Shown piece by piece: positions 31,828 through 42,322 of a stretch of DNA of 64,000 nucleotides. Numbering within the stretch: position 1 is the first letter of the stretch; each line of letters opens with the position of its first letter. A program made the position numbers and the translations under genes. The notes below the pieces were generated by a model that saw only the letters and a program-made list of their open reading frames with translations, was not told the origin of the DNA and made no database searches. Origin of the DNA: Peptostreptococcaceae bacterium (GTDB lineage: Bacteria > Bacillota > Clostridia > Peptostreptococcales > Acidaminobacteraceae); assembly GCA_027064135.1 (NCBI GenBank), contig JAMOQG010000019.1, positions 1 to 64,000 on the forward strand, given 5' to 3'.

Positions 31828-32592
31828 ATGTTATTAGCATTTGATGTTGGAAATACAAATATTGTATTTGGCTTATATAAAAATGATAAATTGATTGAAA
31901 ATTGGAGAATATCAACATTAAGAACAAGAACTGAAGATGAATTAGCAATTTTAATTGGTCAGCTTTTTAAAATGAAAGGGTATACTTTAGAGGATATTGA
32001 TAATGTTATAATTTCGTCTGTTGTTCCTCAAGTTATGTATTCTTTAGAGCATATGGCAAAAAAATATTGTAAAGTTGAAGCGATGGTAGTCGGATCAAAA
32101 TTAAAATCCGGAATAAATATTAAATATGATAATCCTAAAGAAGTTGGAGCAGATAGAATAGTAAATTCAGTGGCTGGAATTAAGAAATATGGAAATGGGT
32201 TAATAATTGTTGATTTTGGAACAGCTACAACGTTTGATGCAATTAGCGATAAAGGTGAGTATCTTGGCGGAGCTATTTTACCAGGAATTAAAATTTCTCA
32301 AGATGCGCTTTTTAGAAATGCAGCGAAGTTAACTAGGGTTGAACTTATTAAGCCTAAAAAAGTAATTGGTAAAACGACCGTTGAAAGTATTCAATCAGGT
32401 ATAATTTATGGTTATGCTGGTTCAGTTGAATATATTGTAAATAAAATGAAAAAAGAGATGGGCTATGATGTTAAAGTAATTGCAACTGGTGGACTTGCTA
32501 CTTTAATAGAGAGTGAATCTGAGGTTATTGATTTAATAGATAAATTTTTAACTCTTGATGGATTAAACTACATTTATAGATTAAATAGGTGA
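31828..32592 (+). CDS. coaX: Type III pantothenate kinase
   Basis: [38 protein letters not shown]. Confidence 0.96.
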   Translation: MLLAFDVGNTNIVFGLYKNDKLIENWRISTLRTRTEDELAILIGQLFKMKGYTLEDIDNVIISSVVPQVMYSLEHMAKKYCKVEAMVVGSKLKSGINIKYDNPKEVGADRIVNSVAGIKKYGNGLIIVDFGTATTFDAISDKGEYLGGAILPGIKISQDALFRNAAKLTRVELIKPKKVIGKTTVESIQSGIIYGYAGSVEYIVNKMKKEMGYDVKVIATGGLATLIESESEVIDLIDKFLTLDGLNYIYRLNR

Positions 32593-32596
32593 TAAA

Positions 32597-33574
32597 ATGA
32601 AAATTGGCAGTATTAATATTGAAGGTGAAGTGATTTTAGGACCTATGGCTGGAGTAACTGATAAAGCATTTAGATTAATAGCAAAATCATATGGATGCGG
32701 ATTATTAGTAACTGAGATGGTAAGTGCAAAAGCGCTTTTTTATAAAGATAAAAAAACAAAAGAAATAATGCATATTGATGATATAGAAAAACCGGTTACT
32801 CTTCAGATATTTGGCTCTGATGTAGATATTATGGGCAAAATAGCATATGAGCTTAATAGTCATAATAATGATATTCTTGATATTAATATGGGTTGTCCTG
32901 CTCCTAAAATTGTAAAAAATGGTGAAGGGTCTGCGCTTATGAGAAATCCTGAACTTGCAAGTAAAATAATAAAAACTGTTGTTAAAAATTCAATAAAACC
33001 TGTAACAGTTAAAATAAGAACGGGTTGGGATGAAGACTCAATTAATGCAGTTGAATTTGCTAAAATGATTGAAGACGCTGGTGCAAGTGCAGTAGCTGTT
33101 CATGGTAGAACAAGAGAACAACAGTATTCTGGCAAAGCAAATTGGGAAATTATAAAAAGTGTTAAAGAAAATTTAAAAATTCCAGTTATAGCAAATGGAG
33201 ACGTTTTTAGTGTGGAAGATGCAATAAATATTAAAAAGATTACAAAAGCTGATGGAATAATGATTGCACGTGGAGCTAAAGGTAAACCTTGGCTTATAAA
33301 GCAAATTAATCATTATTTTAAAACTGGTGAGATTTTAAAGGAACCTAATTTATTTGAAAGATTAACGGTGCTTGAAAAACAGTTTGAATATATGAATGAA
33401 TTTAAAGGTGAACATAGAAGTGTTTTAGAAATAAGAAAACATGCTTCTTGGTATTTAAAAGGAATAAATAATGCTGCAGCAATTAGACATGAAATTAATG
33501 CAGTGAAATCTAAAGAAGAGTTTTATAATATTATTAAGATGATTAAAAATGATAGATTAAATAGCTTCTTATAA
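32597..33574 (+). CDS. dusB: tRNA-dihydrouridine synthase
   Basis: GPMAGVTDKAFRLIAKSYGCGLLVTEM; DINMGCPAPKIVKNGEGSALM. Confidence 0.94.
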   Translation: MKIGSINIEGEVILGPMAGVTDKAFRLIAKSYGCGLLVTEMVSAKALFYKDKKTKEIMHIDDIEKPVTLQIFGSDVDIMGKIAYELNSHNNDILDINMGCPAPKIVKNGEGSALMRNPELASKIIKTVVKNSIKPVTVKIRTGWDEDSINAVEFAKMIEDAGASAVAVHGRTREQQYSGKANWEIIKSVKENLKIPVIANGDVFSVEDAINIKKITKADGIMIARGAKGKPWLIKQINHYFKTGEILKEPNLFERLTVLEKQFEYMNEFKGEHRSVLEIRKHASWYLKGINNAAAIRHEINAVKSKEEFYNIIKMIKNDRLNSFL

Positions 33575-33627
33575 AACAGATAAAGTTTGAAACAAATAAT
33601 AGCTTATTGGTGATTTTGGAGGGGAAA

Positions 33628-35253
33628 ATGGCTTTTTTTAGAAAAAATAACGAGGAAAAATTAAAGCTAATGAAAGATGAAAATGAAAAGTATAAAGAAA
33701 AGGTAGGAAAATCAAAAAAAGTTGCAGAAAAATTTACTGATTTAATTACAGAATTTTCTTTTCTATTAGATATTAGTTCTTTAGAATTGCAATAAATTAC
33801 TAAACATCTAGACAACACTTTAGAAATTTCCGAAGAGCAATTGAATAGCTTTGATAATTTTAAAAATTTATTTATTAATTTATCGAATAATTTTAATATA
33901 ACACATAGTTCTTTTGCTAAAATTCAATCCGAAGCTGACATTTCATATGATATTTTAGTTAAATATCAAGAAGAAATTGAGAAAGATGTAGAAAAAATAA
34001 AAGGTGTAAATAACGAATTGACAGTTATTAGTGCAGATATAATAAAATTAGATGAAACAACAAATGATTCGAAAGATATGATAAATGAGGTGCTTAAAAT
34101 TAGTTCTCAGACAAATTTACTGGCACTTAATGCTTCTATTGAGGCCGCGCGTGCTGGAGAAGCTGGAAGAGGTTTTTCTGTTGTTGCTGATGAAATAAGA
34201 AAACTTGCAAATGAAACAGAAACTATCGGAGAAAAATTAGTAAGTAGAATTAACGCAATGTCTGATGTTTCTAAAACTACACAAAATGGAATTGAAAATG
34301 TTACTAAATCTATTCTAAATGTTAGTAATTCTATTAATGATAGTAGTTTGAATTTAGGAAAAGTAGAAAACACTTTTAATAATGTTGTTGATTTGTCAAA
34401 TCAAAATATGAAGGATTCAAAGACTACACAAGAACATTTTGATAATACTAATAATTATTTGAATAAGTTAGAAAATTCTGTAAATGAAGTTTCAAATAAT
34501 GTTCAATCAATAACTGTAAATTTAAATAATGAAAAGGAGTCACTTAAAATTTTAGAAAATAAAATTCAGAAGCTTGAAAATGAAAGTTTTGAGTTTTACA
34601 ATTTACTAAGAGAACCTGATACTTTAGTAATAGCATCGAGTCCGTATCCACCTTATATAGTATTTAAGGATAATAAATTGTCGGGTATTGATATTGAATT
34701 TATAAATAATGCATTTAAAGATAAAAATATTAAAATTAAATATTTTATATGTTCATGGGAAACGTCTTTAGAAATGTTAAAAACAGGTGCTGTAGATATA
34801 ATTCCTGCAATTTCTTATACTAAAGATAGAGAAAAAAATATGAGCTTTTCAGATGCTTATAGAGAGTATACTGAATATATATTTATTTCAAGAAAAGAAA
34901 ATAATATTTCTATTAATAGAATTGAAGATATTGATAATTTTTCTATTAGCCATTTATCTGCTTATAAGTATTTTGATGAATTTGATAATAATGTAAGATT
35001 AAATAAAGTCGAATCTCCAAATGAAGATGTTTTATTTGAAAATTTAATTAATAAAAATGTAGATTTAATTATTATGAATAAATTATCTGCTATAGATTAT
35101 ATTGAAAAAAATAAATTAGAAAATAAATTAGAAATTAGTAGTTACTCAAATAAAATTTATGAAGGTTCTGATTTTAGATTAGGTTTTTCGAAAGTAAATG
35201 AATTAGAAGAAATAAAAAAATATTTTAATGAACAAATAAAAGGAGTAGAATAA
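33628..35253 (+). pseudogene. MCP-like signalling domain fused to a C-terminal SBP_bac_3-like domain; interrupted by in-frame TAA at 33793-33795
   Basis: 33628-33795 and the ORF at 33841 share a frame; [37 protein letters not shown]-terminal [28 protein letters not shown]...[22 protein letters not shown]; no TM segment seen. Confidence 0.8.
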
Positions 35254-36425
35254 TGGATTATAATAAAATGGCGCTTGAAATGCACGAAATACATAAGGGT
35301 AAAATCGAAGTAACAAGTAAAATTAAACTTGAAACTAAAGATGATCTATCAATTGCATATACTCCAGGAGTAGCGGAACCGTGTAGAAAAATACATGATA
35401 ATGTGGATGATGTATATAAATATACATCAAAAGGCAATTTAGTTGCTGTAGTTACAGATGGAACAGCAGTACTTGGATTAGGAGATATTGGACCAGAAGC
35501 GGCTTTACCTGTTATGGAAGGGAAAAGTATATTATTTAAAGTGTTTGCAAATATTGATGCATTTCCAATATGTCTTGATACAAAAGATGTAGATGAAATA
35601 GTACAAGCTGTTAAAATGATATCACCAACATTTGGAGGAATTAATCTTGAAGATATTTCATCGCCAAGATGCGTTGAAATTGAAAGAAGATTAAAGAAAG
35701 ATTTAAATATCCCTGTATTTCATGATGATCAACATGGAACGGCAGTAGTTGTATCATCTGCTATTATTAATTCATTAAAATTAGTTAATAAAAAAATTAA
35801 TGAAATAAAAATAGTGGTTAATGGTGCTGGAGCTGCGGGAAATGCAATAACAAAAATGCTATTAAATTTAGGTGTAAAAGATATTTTAGTATGTGATAGA
35901 AAAGGTATTATCTCAAGTGATAAAGAAAATGGAAACGTAGTGAAAGATGAAATTGCATTACTTACAAATAAAGAAAAAATACATGGTGTTTTAAAAGATG
36001 CAATGAATAATGCAGATGTATTTATTGGAGTTTCTGCTAAAGATGTGTTAACAGTAGAAATGGCAAAATCAATGAATAGTGATGCAATAGTATTTGCAAT
36101 GGCAAATCCTGATCCAGAAATATCACCAGAAAAAGCAAAAGAAGCTAATGTTAGAATATATGGAACTGGAAGAAGCGATTATGCAAATCAGATTAATAAT
36201 GTGCTTGCATTTCCGGGGATATTTAGAGGAGCTCTTGATGCAAAAGCAATTGATATAAATGAAGAGATGAAAGTTGCTGCAGCATATGCAATTGCTAGCT
36301 TAGTTGATGAAAAAGATTTAAAAGAAGATAATGTTATAGTTTCTGCATTAGATGAAAGAGTATCAAAAGTTGTATCAAAAGCAGTTTTCGATGCAGCAAT
36401 TAAATCTAAAGTTGCAAGAATTTAA
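35253..36425 (+). CDS. NAD(P)-dependent malic enzyme
   Basis: SIAYTPGVAEPCRKI; AVVTDGTAVLGLGDIGPEAALPVMEGKS; VFHDDQHGTAVV. Confidence 0.95.
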   Translation: MDYNKMALEMHEIHKGKIEVTSKIKLETKDDLSIAYTPGVAEPCRKIHDNVDDVYKYTSKGNLVAVVTDGTAVLGLGDIGPEAALPVMEGKSILFKVFANIDAFPICLDTKDVDEIVQAVKMISPTFGGINLEDISSPRCVEIERRLKKDLNIPVFHDDQHGTAVVVSSAIINSLKLVNKKINEIKIVVNGAGAAGNAITKMLLNLGVKDILVCDRKGIISSDKENGNVVKDEIALLTNKEKIHGVLKDAMNNADVFIGVSAKDVLTVEMAKSMNSDAIVFAMANPDPEISPEKAKEANVRIYGTGRSDYANQINNVLAFPGIFRGALDAKAIDINEEMKVAAAYAIASLVDEKDLKEDNVIVSALDERVSKVVSKAVFDAAIKSKVARI

Positions 36426-36460
36426 CTGAAACAGGAAAAATTTACAATATAAATTAATAG

Positions 36461-36503
36461 CTGGCTATGTATTAGAAATTTAATGTAGAGTCAGTTTTTA
36501 TAT
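36461..36503 (+). terminator. Probable terminator after malic enzyme
   Basis: CTGGCTATGTATTA..TTAATGTAGAGTCAG imperfect stem with T-tract. Confidence 0.6.
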
Positions 36504-36657
36504 AAAAAACATATGCTTTCGGTTAATTTAAACAATGACATTAAAATAACCGAAGTTTCTTGATTTTTTCATAATGTTCGTGTAATATAAAACTATAGTT
36601 TAAATTGCACGGGAAAATATAAATTGAATATTATTACTGAAATCAAGGAGGTTTTAG

Positions 36658-37872
36658 ATGTTTATCGAGAGAGCATTAGAAAATATTGTTAGAGAAGTAT
36701 CAGAAACTTATCCAGTGTTATTGGTAACCGGACCTAGGCAAGTTGGGAAAACAACTTTACTGGAAAAAGTAGCAGAAAACGAACGAAATTATATAAGTCT
36801 TGATGATCCTATTGCAAGGCAATTGGCAAAAGAAGAACCATCACTTTTTCTTCAGAGATATCAACCGCCAGTAATTATTGATGAGATTCAATATGCGCCA
36901 GAATTGCTTTCATATATTAAATTATACGTCGATAAAAGTAAGAAAAATGGTGATTTTTGGCTTACTGGGTCGCAAATGTTTCGTATGATGAAAGATGTAA
37001 GTGAAAGCCTTGCGGGAAGAGTGGGGATTATACCGATGCAAGGGCTTTCTAATTCAGAATTGAATAAGTTACGGAATGAGCCTTATACAACAGATATTAA
37101 ACGATTAATGAATAGAGTTCGGATTGCAAAAAAAATGAAATTACATGATATTTATGAAAGAATTTATAAGGGATCAATGCCTGCAATACATGCGGAAGAG
37201 AAAAGTGTTGAGAGGTTTTACGCATCCTATGTGGATACCTACATACACCGAGATATTAGAGATTTAACACAGGTTGCTGATGAAATGCAGTTCCAAAGGT
37301 TTTTAACAGCTTGTGCGGCAAGAACAAGTCAAATGGTAAATTATTCAGAATTGGCAAAGGATGTAGGAATATCTTCGCCTACTGCAAAAAAATGGATGTC
37401 TCTTTTAATTACTTCAGGTATTATTGTTTTAATTGAGCCATATTTTAATAATTTACTAAAAAGGATTATAAAAGCGCCGAATATGTACTTTATGGATACT
37501 GGGTTATGTGCTTATTTGACAAGATGGACATCAAGTGAAGCGTTGGAAGTTTCTGCTATGTCAGGGGCTTTTTTTGAAACTTTTGTGGTTTCTGAAATTA
37601 TAAAAAGTTATCTGAATGCAGGGAAAAGACCACCGGTTTTTTATTATCGAGATTCAGATCAAAAAGAAATAGATTTGATTATTGAAGAAAATGGTAAACT
37701 ATATCCAATTGAAATAAAGAAAAGTAGTAATCCTAAAAAGAATGCTGGACGTCATTTTTCAGTATTAGAAAAAGTGGGTCTTGAATGTGGCATTGGAAAT
37801 GTTATTAGTATGGTAGATGATTTAATTCCTATAAATAGTGAGAGTTGGGCTGTACCGGTTTGGTTAATCTAA
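36658..37872 (+). CDS. AAA_14/DUF4143 family ATPase
   Basis: LLVTGPRQVGKTTLLEKV; WLTGSQMFRMMKDVSESLAGRVGII; C-terminal DUF4143 FETFVVSEIIKSYLNAG..FYYRDSDQKEIDLIIEENGKLYPIEIKKS. Confidence 0.92.
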   Translation: MFIERALENIVREVSETYPVLLVTGPRQVGKTTLLEKVAENERNYISLDDPIARQLAKEEPSLFLQRYQPPVIIDEIQYAPELLSYIKLYVDKSKKNGDFWLTGSQMFRMMKDVSESLAGRVGIIPMQGLSNSELNKLRNEPYTTDIKRLMNRVRIAKKMKLHDIYERIYKGSMPAIHAEEKSVERFYASYVDTYIHRDIRDLTQVADEMQFQRFLTACAARTSQMVNYSELAKDVGISSPTAKKWMSLLITSGIIVLIEPYFNNLLKRIIKAPNMYFMDTGLCAYLTRWTSSEALEVSAMSGAFFETFVVSEIIKSYLNAGKRPPVFYYRDSDQKEIDLIIEENGKLYPIEIKKSSNPKKNAGRHFSVLEKVGLECGIGNVISMVDDLIPINSESWAVPVWLI

Positions 37873-37906
37873 TTGAGTGAGTGTGCTTTGAAATATTGAG
37901 TGATAA

Positions 37907-37937
37907 TTAAAAACCCACATTTAGTGGGTTTTTGATT
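37907..37937. terminator. Bidirectional terminator between convergent genes
   Basis: AAAAACCCACATTTAGTGGGTTTTT. Confidence 0.75.
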
Positions 37938-37948
37938 TGGATAGAGTG

Positions 37949-38155
37949 TTATTTAATTAATAGCCAGATACCGATTACTGCAGCTAAAGCAGCCCAGATA
38001 TAGAAAAAGTAAACAGTGCCACTTTCACCTAAATACTTAATAAAAAATTTGATTTTTGACATTTCCCAAATGGATTTTGGTTTTTTTATTGCAATAAATA
38101 TAACCAATCCAGCATATAAAATTAAAAATAATCCGAGTATTCCTAAACTGTTCAT
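37949..38155 (-). CDS. Small membrane protein (68 aa), downstream of ABC-2 permeases
   Basis: Two hydrophobic helices; RBS AAAAAGGAGG upstream; same strand as ABC genes. Confidence 0.65.
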   Translation of the reverse strand: MNSLGILGLFLILYAGLVIFIAIKKPKSIWEMSKIKFFIKYLGESGTVYFFYIWAALAAVIGIWLLIK

Positions 38156-38169
38156 AATTGACCTCCTTT

Positions 38170-39168
38170 TTAATTAAGACCTCTTTTGATTCTATTTTTT
38201 AACATTATAAAGACTAATACTGTTATAAAAGTGATAATAATACAATCTTTAAATATCATTGGCCATGTTGCTTCATTTAGAATTATTGAATTCATAGCTT
38301 CATACGCCCAATAAAATGGTGACCAATAAAGAAGAGGTATAAATTTTTCTGATAGATACATTGCTCCAAAGATTGATCCCATAACGGGTATAAATATCAT
38401 TTTCATACTTGCGATTGCGCTTATTGGCTCGTCGTTCATAATACCTATAACAAATCCAATGATCATACTGATAAATGATAATGATATAGAAACTACAATT
38501 ACCATTAAATAATTAATTCCTTCAAAACCAACAATTAACAAGATTCCTATAATGCCAACTATTGGTATTGTTAAACCTAAAATACTTTTACCTATAATAA
38601 ATTCAAATTTTGATGTAGGTGATACATTAATTGCTGAAAGTGTGTTGCTCATTTTTTCTTCAACAAGGCTAAGTAATATTAACATGCCACCAAATACGGT
38701 GGTAAAAATAATTAAAAAATTTGCACCTTGTTGTTTAAGTGGATGAAGTTTCCAGCCGCTATCAGTTATTTTAATATCAATAGGGAAAATATATAAATCC
38801 TTTTGATAACTATTGACTATAAGTTCTAAGAAATCATATGATCCTTCGCTTTCATTATTTTGACTGATAATATTGTATTTATCATTTTTTTTAACAAGCC
38901 CAAGATAATCATCTGTTTTAGAAACTCTAACTCTAATATCTTGAATTGTTTCAAATTCTTTAACTTTTGCGAATTCATCAAGATATTCAATTAATTGAGG
39001 TTCTAATGTGTCTAAAACTGCTACATTTATTGTTGTGGTGTCAACACCTGGAATAATCGCTTTTAAAATAAGAGCCATTACAAAAGGTACGATCATAATA
39101 TAAGCATAAATAAAATCGCGTTTTCCGCTTGTTATATCTCTTCCAACTATTGCAAGTATTCGCTTCAT
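38170..39168 (-). CDS. ABC-2 type transporter permease
   Basis: TM-rich C-terminal half; adjacent to second permease and ATPase. Confidence 0.85.
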   Translation of the reverse strand: MKRILAIVGRDITSGKRDFIYAYIMIVPFVMALILKAIIPGVDTTTINVAVLDTLEPQLIEYLDEFAKVKEFETIQDIRVRVSKTDDYLGLVKKNDKYNIISQNNESEGSYDFLELIVNSYQKDLYIFPIDIKITDSGWKLHPLKQQGANFLIIFTTVFGGMLILLSLVEEKMSNTLSAINVSPTSKFEFIIGKSILGLTIPIVGIIGILLIVGFEGINYLMVIVVSISLSFISMIIGFVIGIMNDEPISAIASMKMIFIPVMGSIFGAMYLSEKFIPLLYWSPFYWAYEAMNSIILNEATWPMIFKDCIIITFITVLVFIMLKNRIKRGLN

Positions 39169-39181
39169 TGATAATCCCTCC

Positions 39182-40219
39182 TTATATAGTTAATGTCTCT
39201 TTAAATCTTTTATTTGTTATTAAAAATATTATTATAGACAATACTGAAAACATTAAGCATACATTATAAACATAACTAATGTTTCCATGTTCAAAAAATA
39301 ATTCTTTGTATGCAAATAACATTGGATATGACGGTAATAATCTTAATGCAAGCGGTGAAAAAGCTGGCATATAATATGAAAAAGATGGGAACATAAGTAA
39401 AATAATTACAGAATACATCCATCCCATTGCTGAAGCCATATCTTTGAAAAAACTAGTTATAAAAAGACCAAGAACAGAACCAAAAATATTTGTTGTTACT
39501 AGTAAAAAAAATAAACCAATGTAATTGACATTTGTGCCTGCGACAAATATTGCGGTAATAAAACTTGATAGTAAACCAGACACAACAATAAGTCCAACTT
39601 TACTTAATAAATATTGCCATATAGGTAATGGAGTTACAGCTAAAGCTCTAATTGTACCTCTTTCTTTATCTAAAAATATATAGGATGCAATTATAAAAAG
39701 ACCCATAAAAGAAGCGTTCATAGTTAAAAAAATAGGTAGCATATTTAATCTATCGCTTAATTTTTGATTGTTTCCCATTAAAGTAGTACTAGTTACTATA
39801 CTTTCGTAGTGAGGGGTTTCTTCTATAAAATGCATTAAAAAATCAGTTTTCATTAATGTTTTGAGTTTCTCGTTTTCAAATCCTTGTAAAATTATTTCAT
39901 AATCAAGTCTTCTATATTGTTTTGTAACAACCATCCCAATACTGCTTTTTTCTTCTCTTAATATATTTATAACATCAGATCTTGAATCAAGTAAAATTAT
40001 TTTATCTTCACTTTCGTTTATGAATTCATCAATTCTATTCATTTCAGCCGGTTTTAAATCAAAATAAGCATATATAGTTCTAGTAGAATCAAAATTTTCA
40101 GGAACGATAAATAAAAGAATTATTATAAATACAAAAGCCATAATGAGTTCTGTGTATATGTACCAGCTTTTCATAGCTAAAGCAATGTCTTTTTTAAAAC
40201 AAAACCATAATTTTTTCAT
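39182..40219 (-). CDS. ABC-2 type transporter permease
   Basis: FLDKERGTIRALAVTPLPIWQYLLSKV ABC-2 signature. Confidence 0.87.
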   Translation of the reverse strand: MKKLWFCFKKDIALAMKSWYIYTELIMAFVFIIILLFIVPENFDSTRTIYAYFDLKPAEMNRIDEFINESEDKIILLDSRSDVINILREEKSSIGMVVTKQYRRLDYEIILQGFENEKLKTLMKTDFLMHFIEETPHYESIVTSTTLMGNNQKLSDRLNMLPIFLTMNASFMGLFIIASYIFLDKERGTIRALAVTPLPIWQYLLSKVGLIVVSGLLSSFITAIFVAGTNVNYIGLFFLLVTTNIFGSVLGLFITSFFKDMASAMGWMYSVIILLMFPSFSYYMPAFSPLALRLLPSYPMLFAYKELFFEHGNISYVYNVCLMFSVLSIIIFLITNKRFKETLTI

Positions 40220-40221
40220 GA

Positions 40222-41076
40222 TTATTTCAACCCCTTACCAGTTACCTTAATGAAGATTTCTTCAAGAGTTGCTTCTTTTGTATGCATTATTTCAATATTA
40301 CCTGCACTAATAATGTCATTTAATCGTGCTTTATCTTTAGGTTCAATTAAAGATAAACTCTCTTTTTTCAATATATCATTTTCAAAATGTTCAACGTCAA
40401 CAAGTTTTTTACCGTATTTTAATTTTAAATTTCTAGGAGAATCAATTAATTTTATTTCTCCATCTATAATAAAAGCAATTCTATCGCATAATTCATCAGC
40501 AACATACATATTGTGAGTAGTTAGAAAAATAGTTGTTCCTTTTTCTTTTTCTTTTTTAATAATTTCTTTCATTTCACTAGCAATTGCTGGATCTAATCCT
40601 GTTGTAGGTTCATCAAGAAACCAAATTTTAGGATTATTAATCATGCTTCTTATAAAAGTTAGTCTATGTTTCATTCCTTTTGAAAATTCTCCAGCTTTTT
40701 TATTGGCAACATGATCAAGACCAACAAGCTCTAAAAGTTCTTTAGGTTCTCTAGTTTTTACATCGAAAAGTTTTCTATAAAAATTTAAATTTTCGTATGC
40801 AGTCAATTTATCATAAACGTTTGATTGTTCAAATGATACTCCAATAAGATTAAACATTTCTTTTTTTGGATTTCTTATATCATAACCTGCAATTGTAACT
40901 TCGCCTTTCTGAATAGGAAGTAAGCCTGTAAGAACGCCTTGTGTAGTGGATTTGCCGGCACCTGAAGGCCCCAAAAAACCAAATACTTCACCTTTTTTTA
41001 TTTCGAAATTTGCGTTTTTTACAGCATACTTATTATCATTTGAATATGAGTGATATAATCCTTTAACTTTTATCAT
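40222..41076 (-). CDS. ABC transporter ATP-binding protein
   Basis: GFLGPSGAGKSTTQGVL; EFSKGMKHRL; IWFLDEPTTGLDP. Confidence 0.95.
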   Translation of the reverse strand: MIKVKGLYHSYSNDNKYAVKNANFEIKKGEVFGFLGPSGAGKSTTQGVLTGLLPIQKGEVTIAGYDIRNPKKEMFNLIGVSFEQSNVYDKLTAYENLNFYRKLFDVKTREPKELLELVGLDHVANKKAGEFSKGMKHRLTFIRSMINNPKIWFLDEPTTGLDPAIASEMKEIIKKEKEKGTTIFLTTHNMYVADELCDRIAFIIDGEIKLIDSPRNLKLKYGKKLVDVEHFENDILKKESLSLIEPKDKARLNDIISAGNIEIMHTKEATLEEIFIKVTGKGLK

Positions 41077-41214
41077 AAGAACTCCTTTCCTGTAAATATT
41101 GTTACGTTTATATTATACCCTGAATAGCGAATAATAATCAAAAGCATATAAACATTAGTTTAATGTGACTACATGGTCATATTGTATCCTTTTATTTTTT
41201 ATATGTCAATAAAA

Positions 41215-41271
41215 AAACGTTTGCATAAAATAAAATTCTATGATACGATATGTCTGGGTAAACGTTTTCGC
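41215..41271 (+). promoter_or_regulatory. rbs promoter (TTGCAT-17-TACGAT) with two LacI-family operators
   Basis: AAACGTTTGC (41215-41224) overlaps the -35; GTAAACGTTTTCGC (41258-41271) near +1. Confidence 0.7.
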
Positions 41272-41287
41272 AGATGTGGAGGCATAT

Positions 41288-42283
41288 ATGAAAATTACAA
41301 TTAAAGATATTGCAAAAAAAGCAAATGTATCAACTGCAACGGTTTCAAAGATTCTTAATAATAAAGATGAGAGAATTTCAAAAAAAACTCGCGAACGTGT
41401 TTTGCTGATTGCTAAAGAAAATAATTATATTCCAAACTTAATGGCTAGAAGTCTTGTTACAAGAAAAACAAATACAATTGGACTTGTTTTACCTGATATT
41501 ACAAATCCGTTTTTCCCTGAACTTGCCCGTGGAGCGGAAGATAAAGCTAACAAAGAAGGATATATGATAATGTATTGTAATACGGATGATGATGCAGAAA
41601 AGGAAAGCAGTTATTTAGAAATGCTTGCACAAAAAATGGTAGATGGAATAATATTGACACAATCTGCTAATAAAGAGGGAAATGTAGAATCATTAAATAA
41701 ATTAAAAATTCCTTTGGTATTAATTGATAGAGATATAAATGTAAAAAACATAAAAGGAAAAGTTCTAGTTGATAATTTTTCAGGTGCATATGAGGCAGTT
41801 GATTATTTAATAAAAAAAGAGTACAAAAAAATTGCATATATTACTGGTCCTTTATCAACAACAACTGCAATAGAGAGATTAGGCGGATATACAAAAGCGT
41901 TAGAAGATTCTGGAATATTAATTAATTTTGAGTTAATATTTGAAGGTGAATATAAAGCTCAATGGGGAATTGATGGAACTAATGAATTATTAAATAGTAA
42001 AGTAGAATTTGATGCAATATTTTGTGGAAATGATTTAATAGCTGTAAATGCTATACGAACATTAAAGGAAAAAGGGATTCATGTACCGAATGATATTGCG
42101 GTGTTAGGATATGATAATATATTTTTATCAGATATGATTGATCCGCCACTTACAACTGTTAATCAACCAGCATATAAAATGGGATATGAAGCAGTTAAGT
42201 TATTAATTGATGTTCTTGATAACAATAAAGAAGGAAAAACAATAAAATTAAAAACAAATCTGGTTATAAGAAAATCAGTATAA
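41288..42283 (+). CDS. rbsR: LacI-family ribose operon repressor
   Basis: MKITIKDIAKKANVSTATVSKILNNKDERISKKTRERV; listed start 41240 overlaps the -10, so ATG 41288 is preferred. Confidence 0.92.
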   Translation: MKITIKDIAKKANVSTATVSKILNNKDERISKKTRERVLLIAKENNYIPNLMARSLVTRKTNTIGLVLPDITNPFFPELARGAEDKANKEGYMIMYCNTDDDAEKESSYLEMLAQKMVDGIILTQSANKEGNVESLNKLKIPLVLIDRDINVKNIKGKVLVDNFSGAYEAVDYLIKKEYKKIAYITGPLSTTTAIERLGGYTKALEDSGILINFELIFEGEYKAQWGIDGTNELLNSKVEFDAIFCGNDLIAVNAIRTLKEKGIHVPNDIAVLGYDNIFLSDMIDPPLTTVNQPAYKMGYEAVKLLIDVLDNNKEGKTIKLKTNLVIRKSV

Positions 42284-42297
42284 TGTTTTACAATAGG

Positions 42298-42311
42298 GTA
42301 AACGTTTACGC
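42298..42311 (+). promoter_or_regulatory. LacI-family operator upstream of rbsK
   Basis: GTAAACGTTTACGC palindrome. Confidence 0.65.
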
Positions 42312-42322
42312 GGAGGTGTGAA

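Noticed and set aside
36461-36503. Possible regulatory RNA after malic enzyme
   Set aside because: Best explained as an imperfect Rho-independent terminator with a T-tract.
38170-41076. ABC-2 exporter as a bacteriocin immunity or lantibiotic cluster
   Set aside because: No precursor peptide or modification enzyme found; only a small membrane protein accompanies it.
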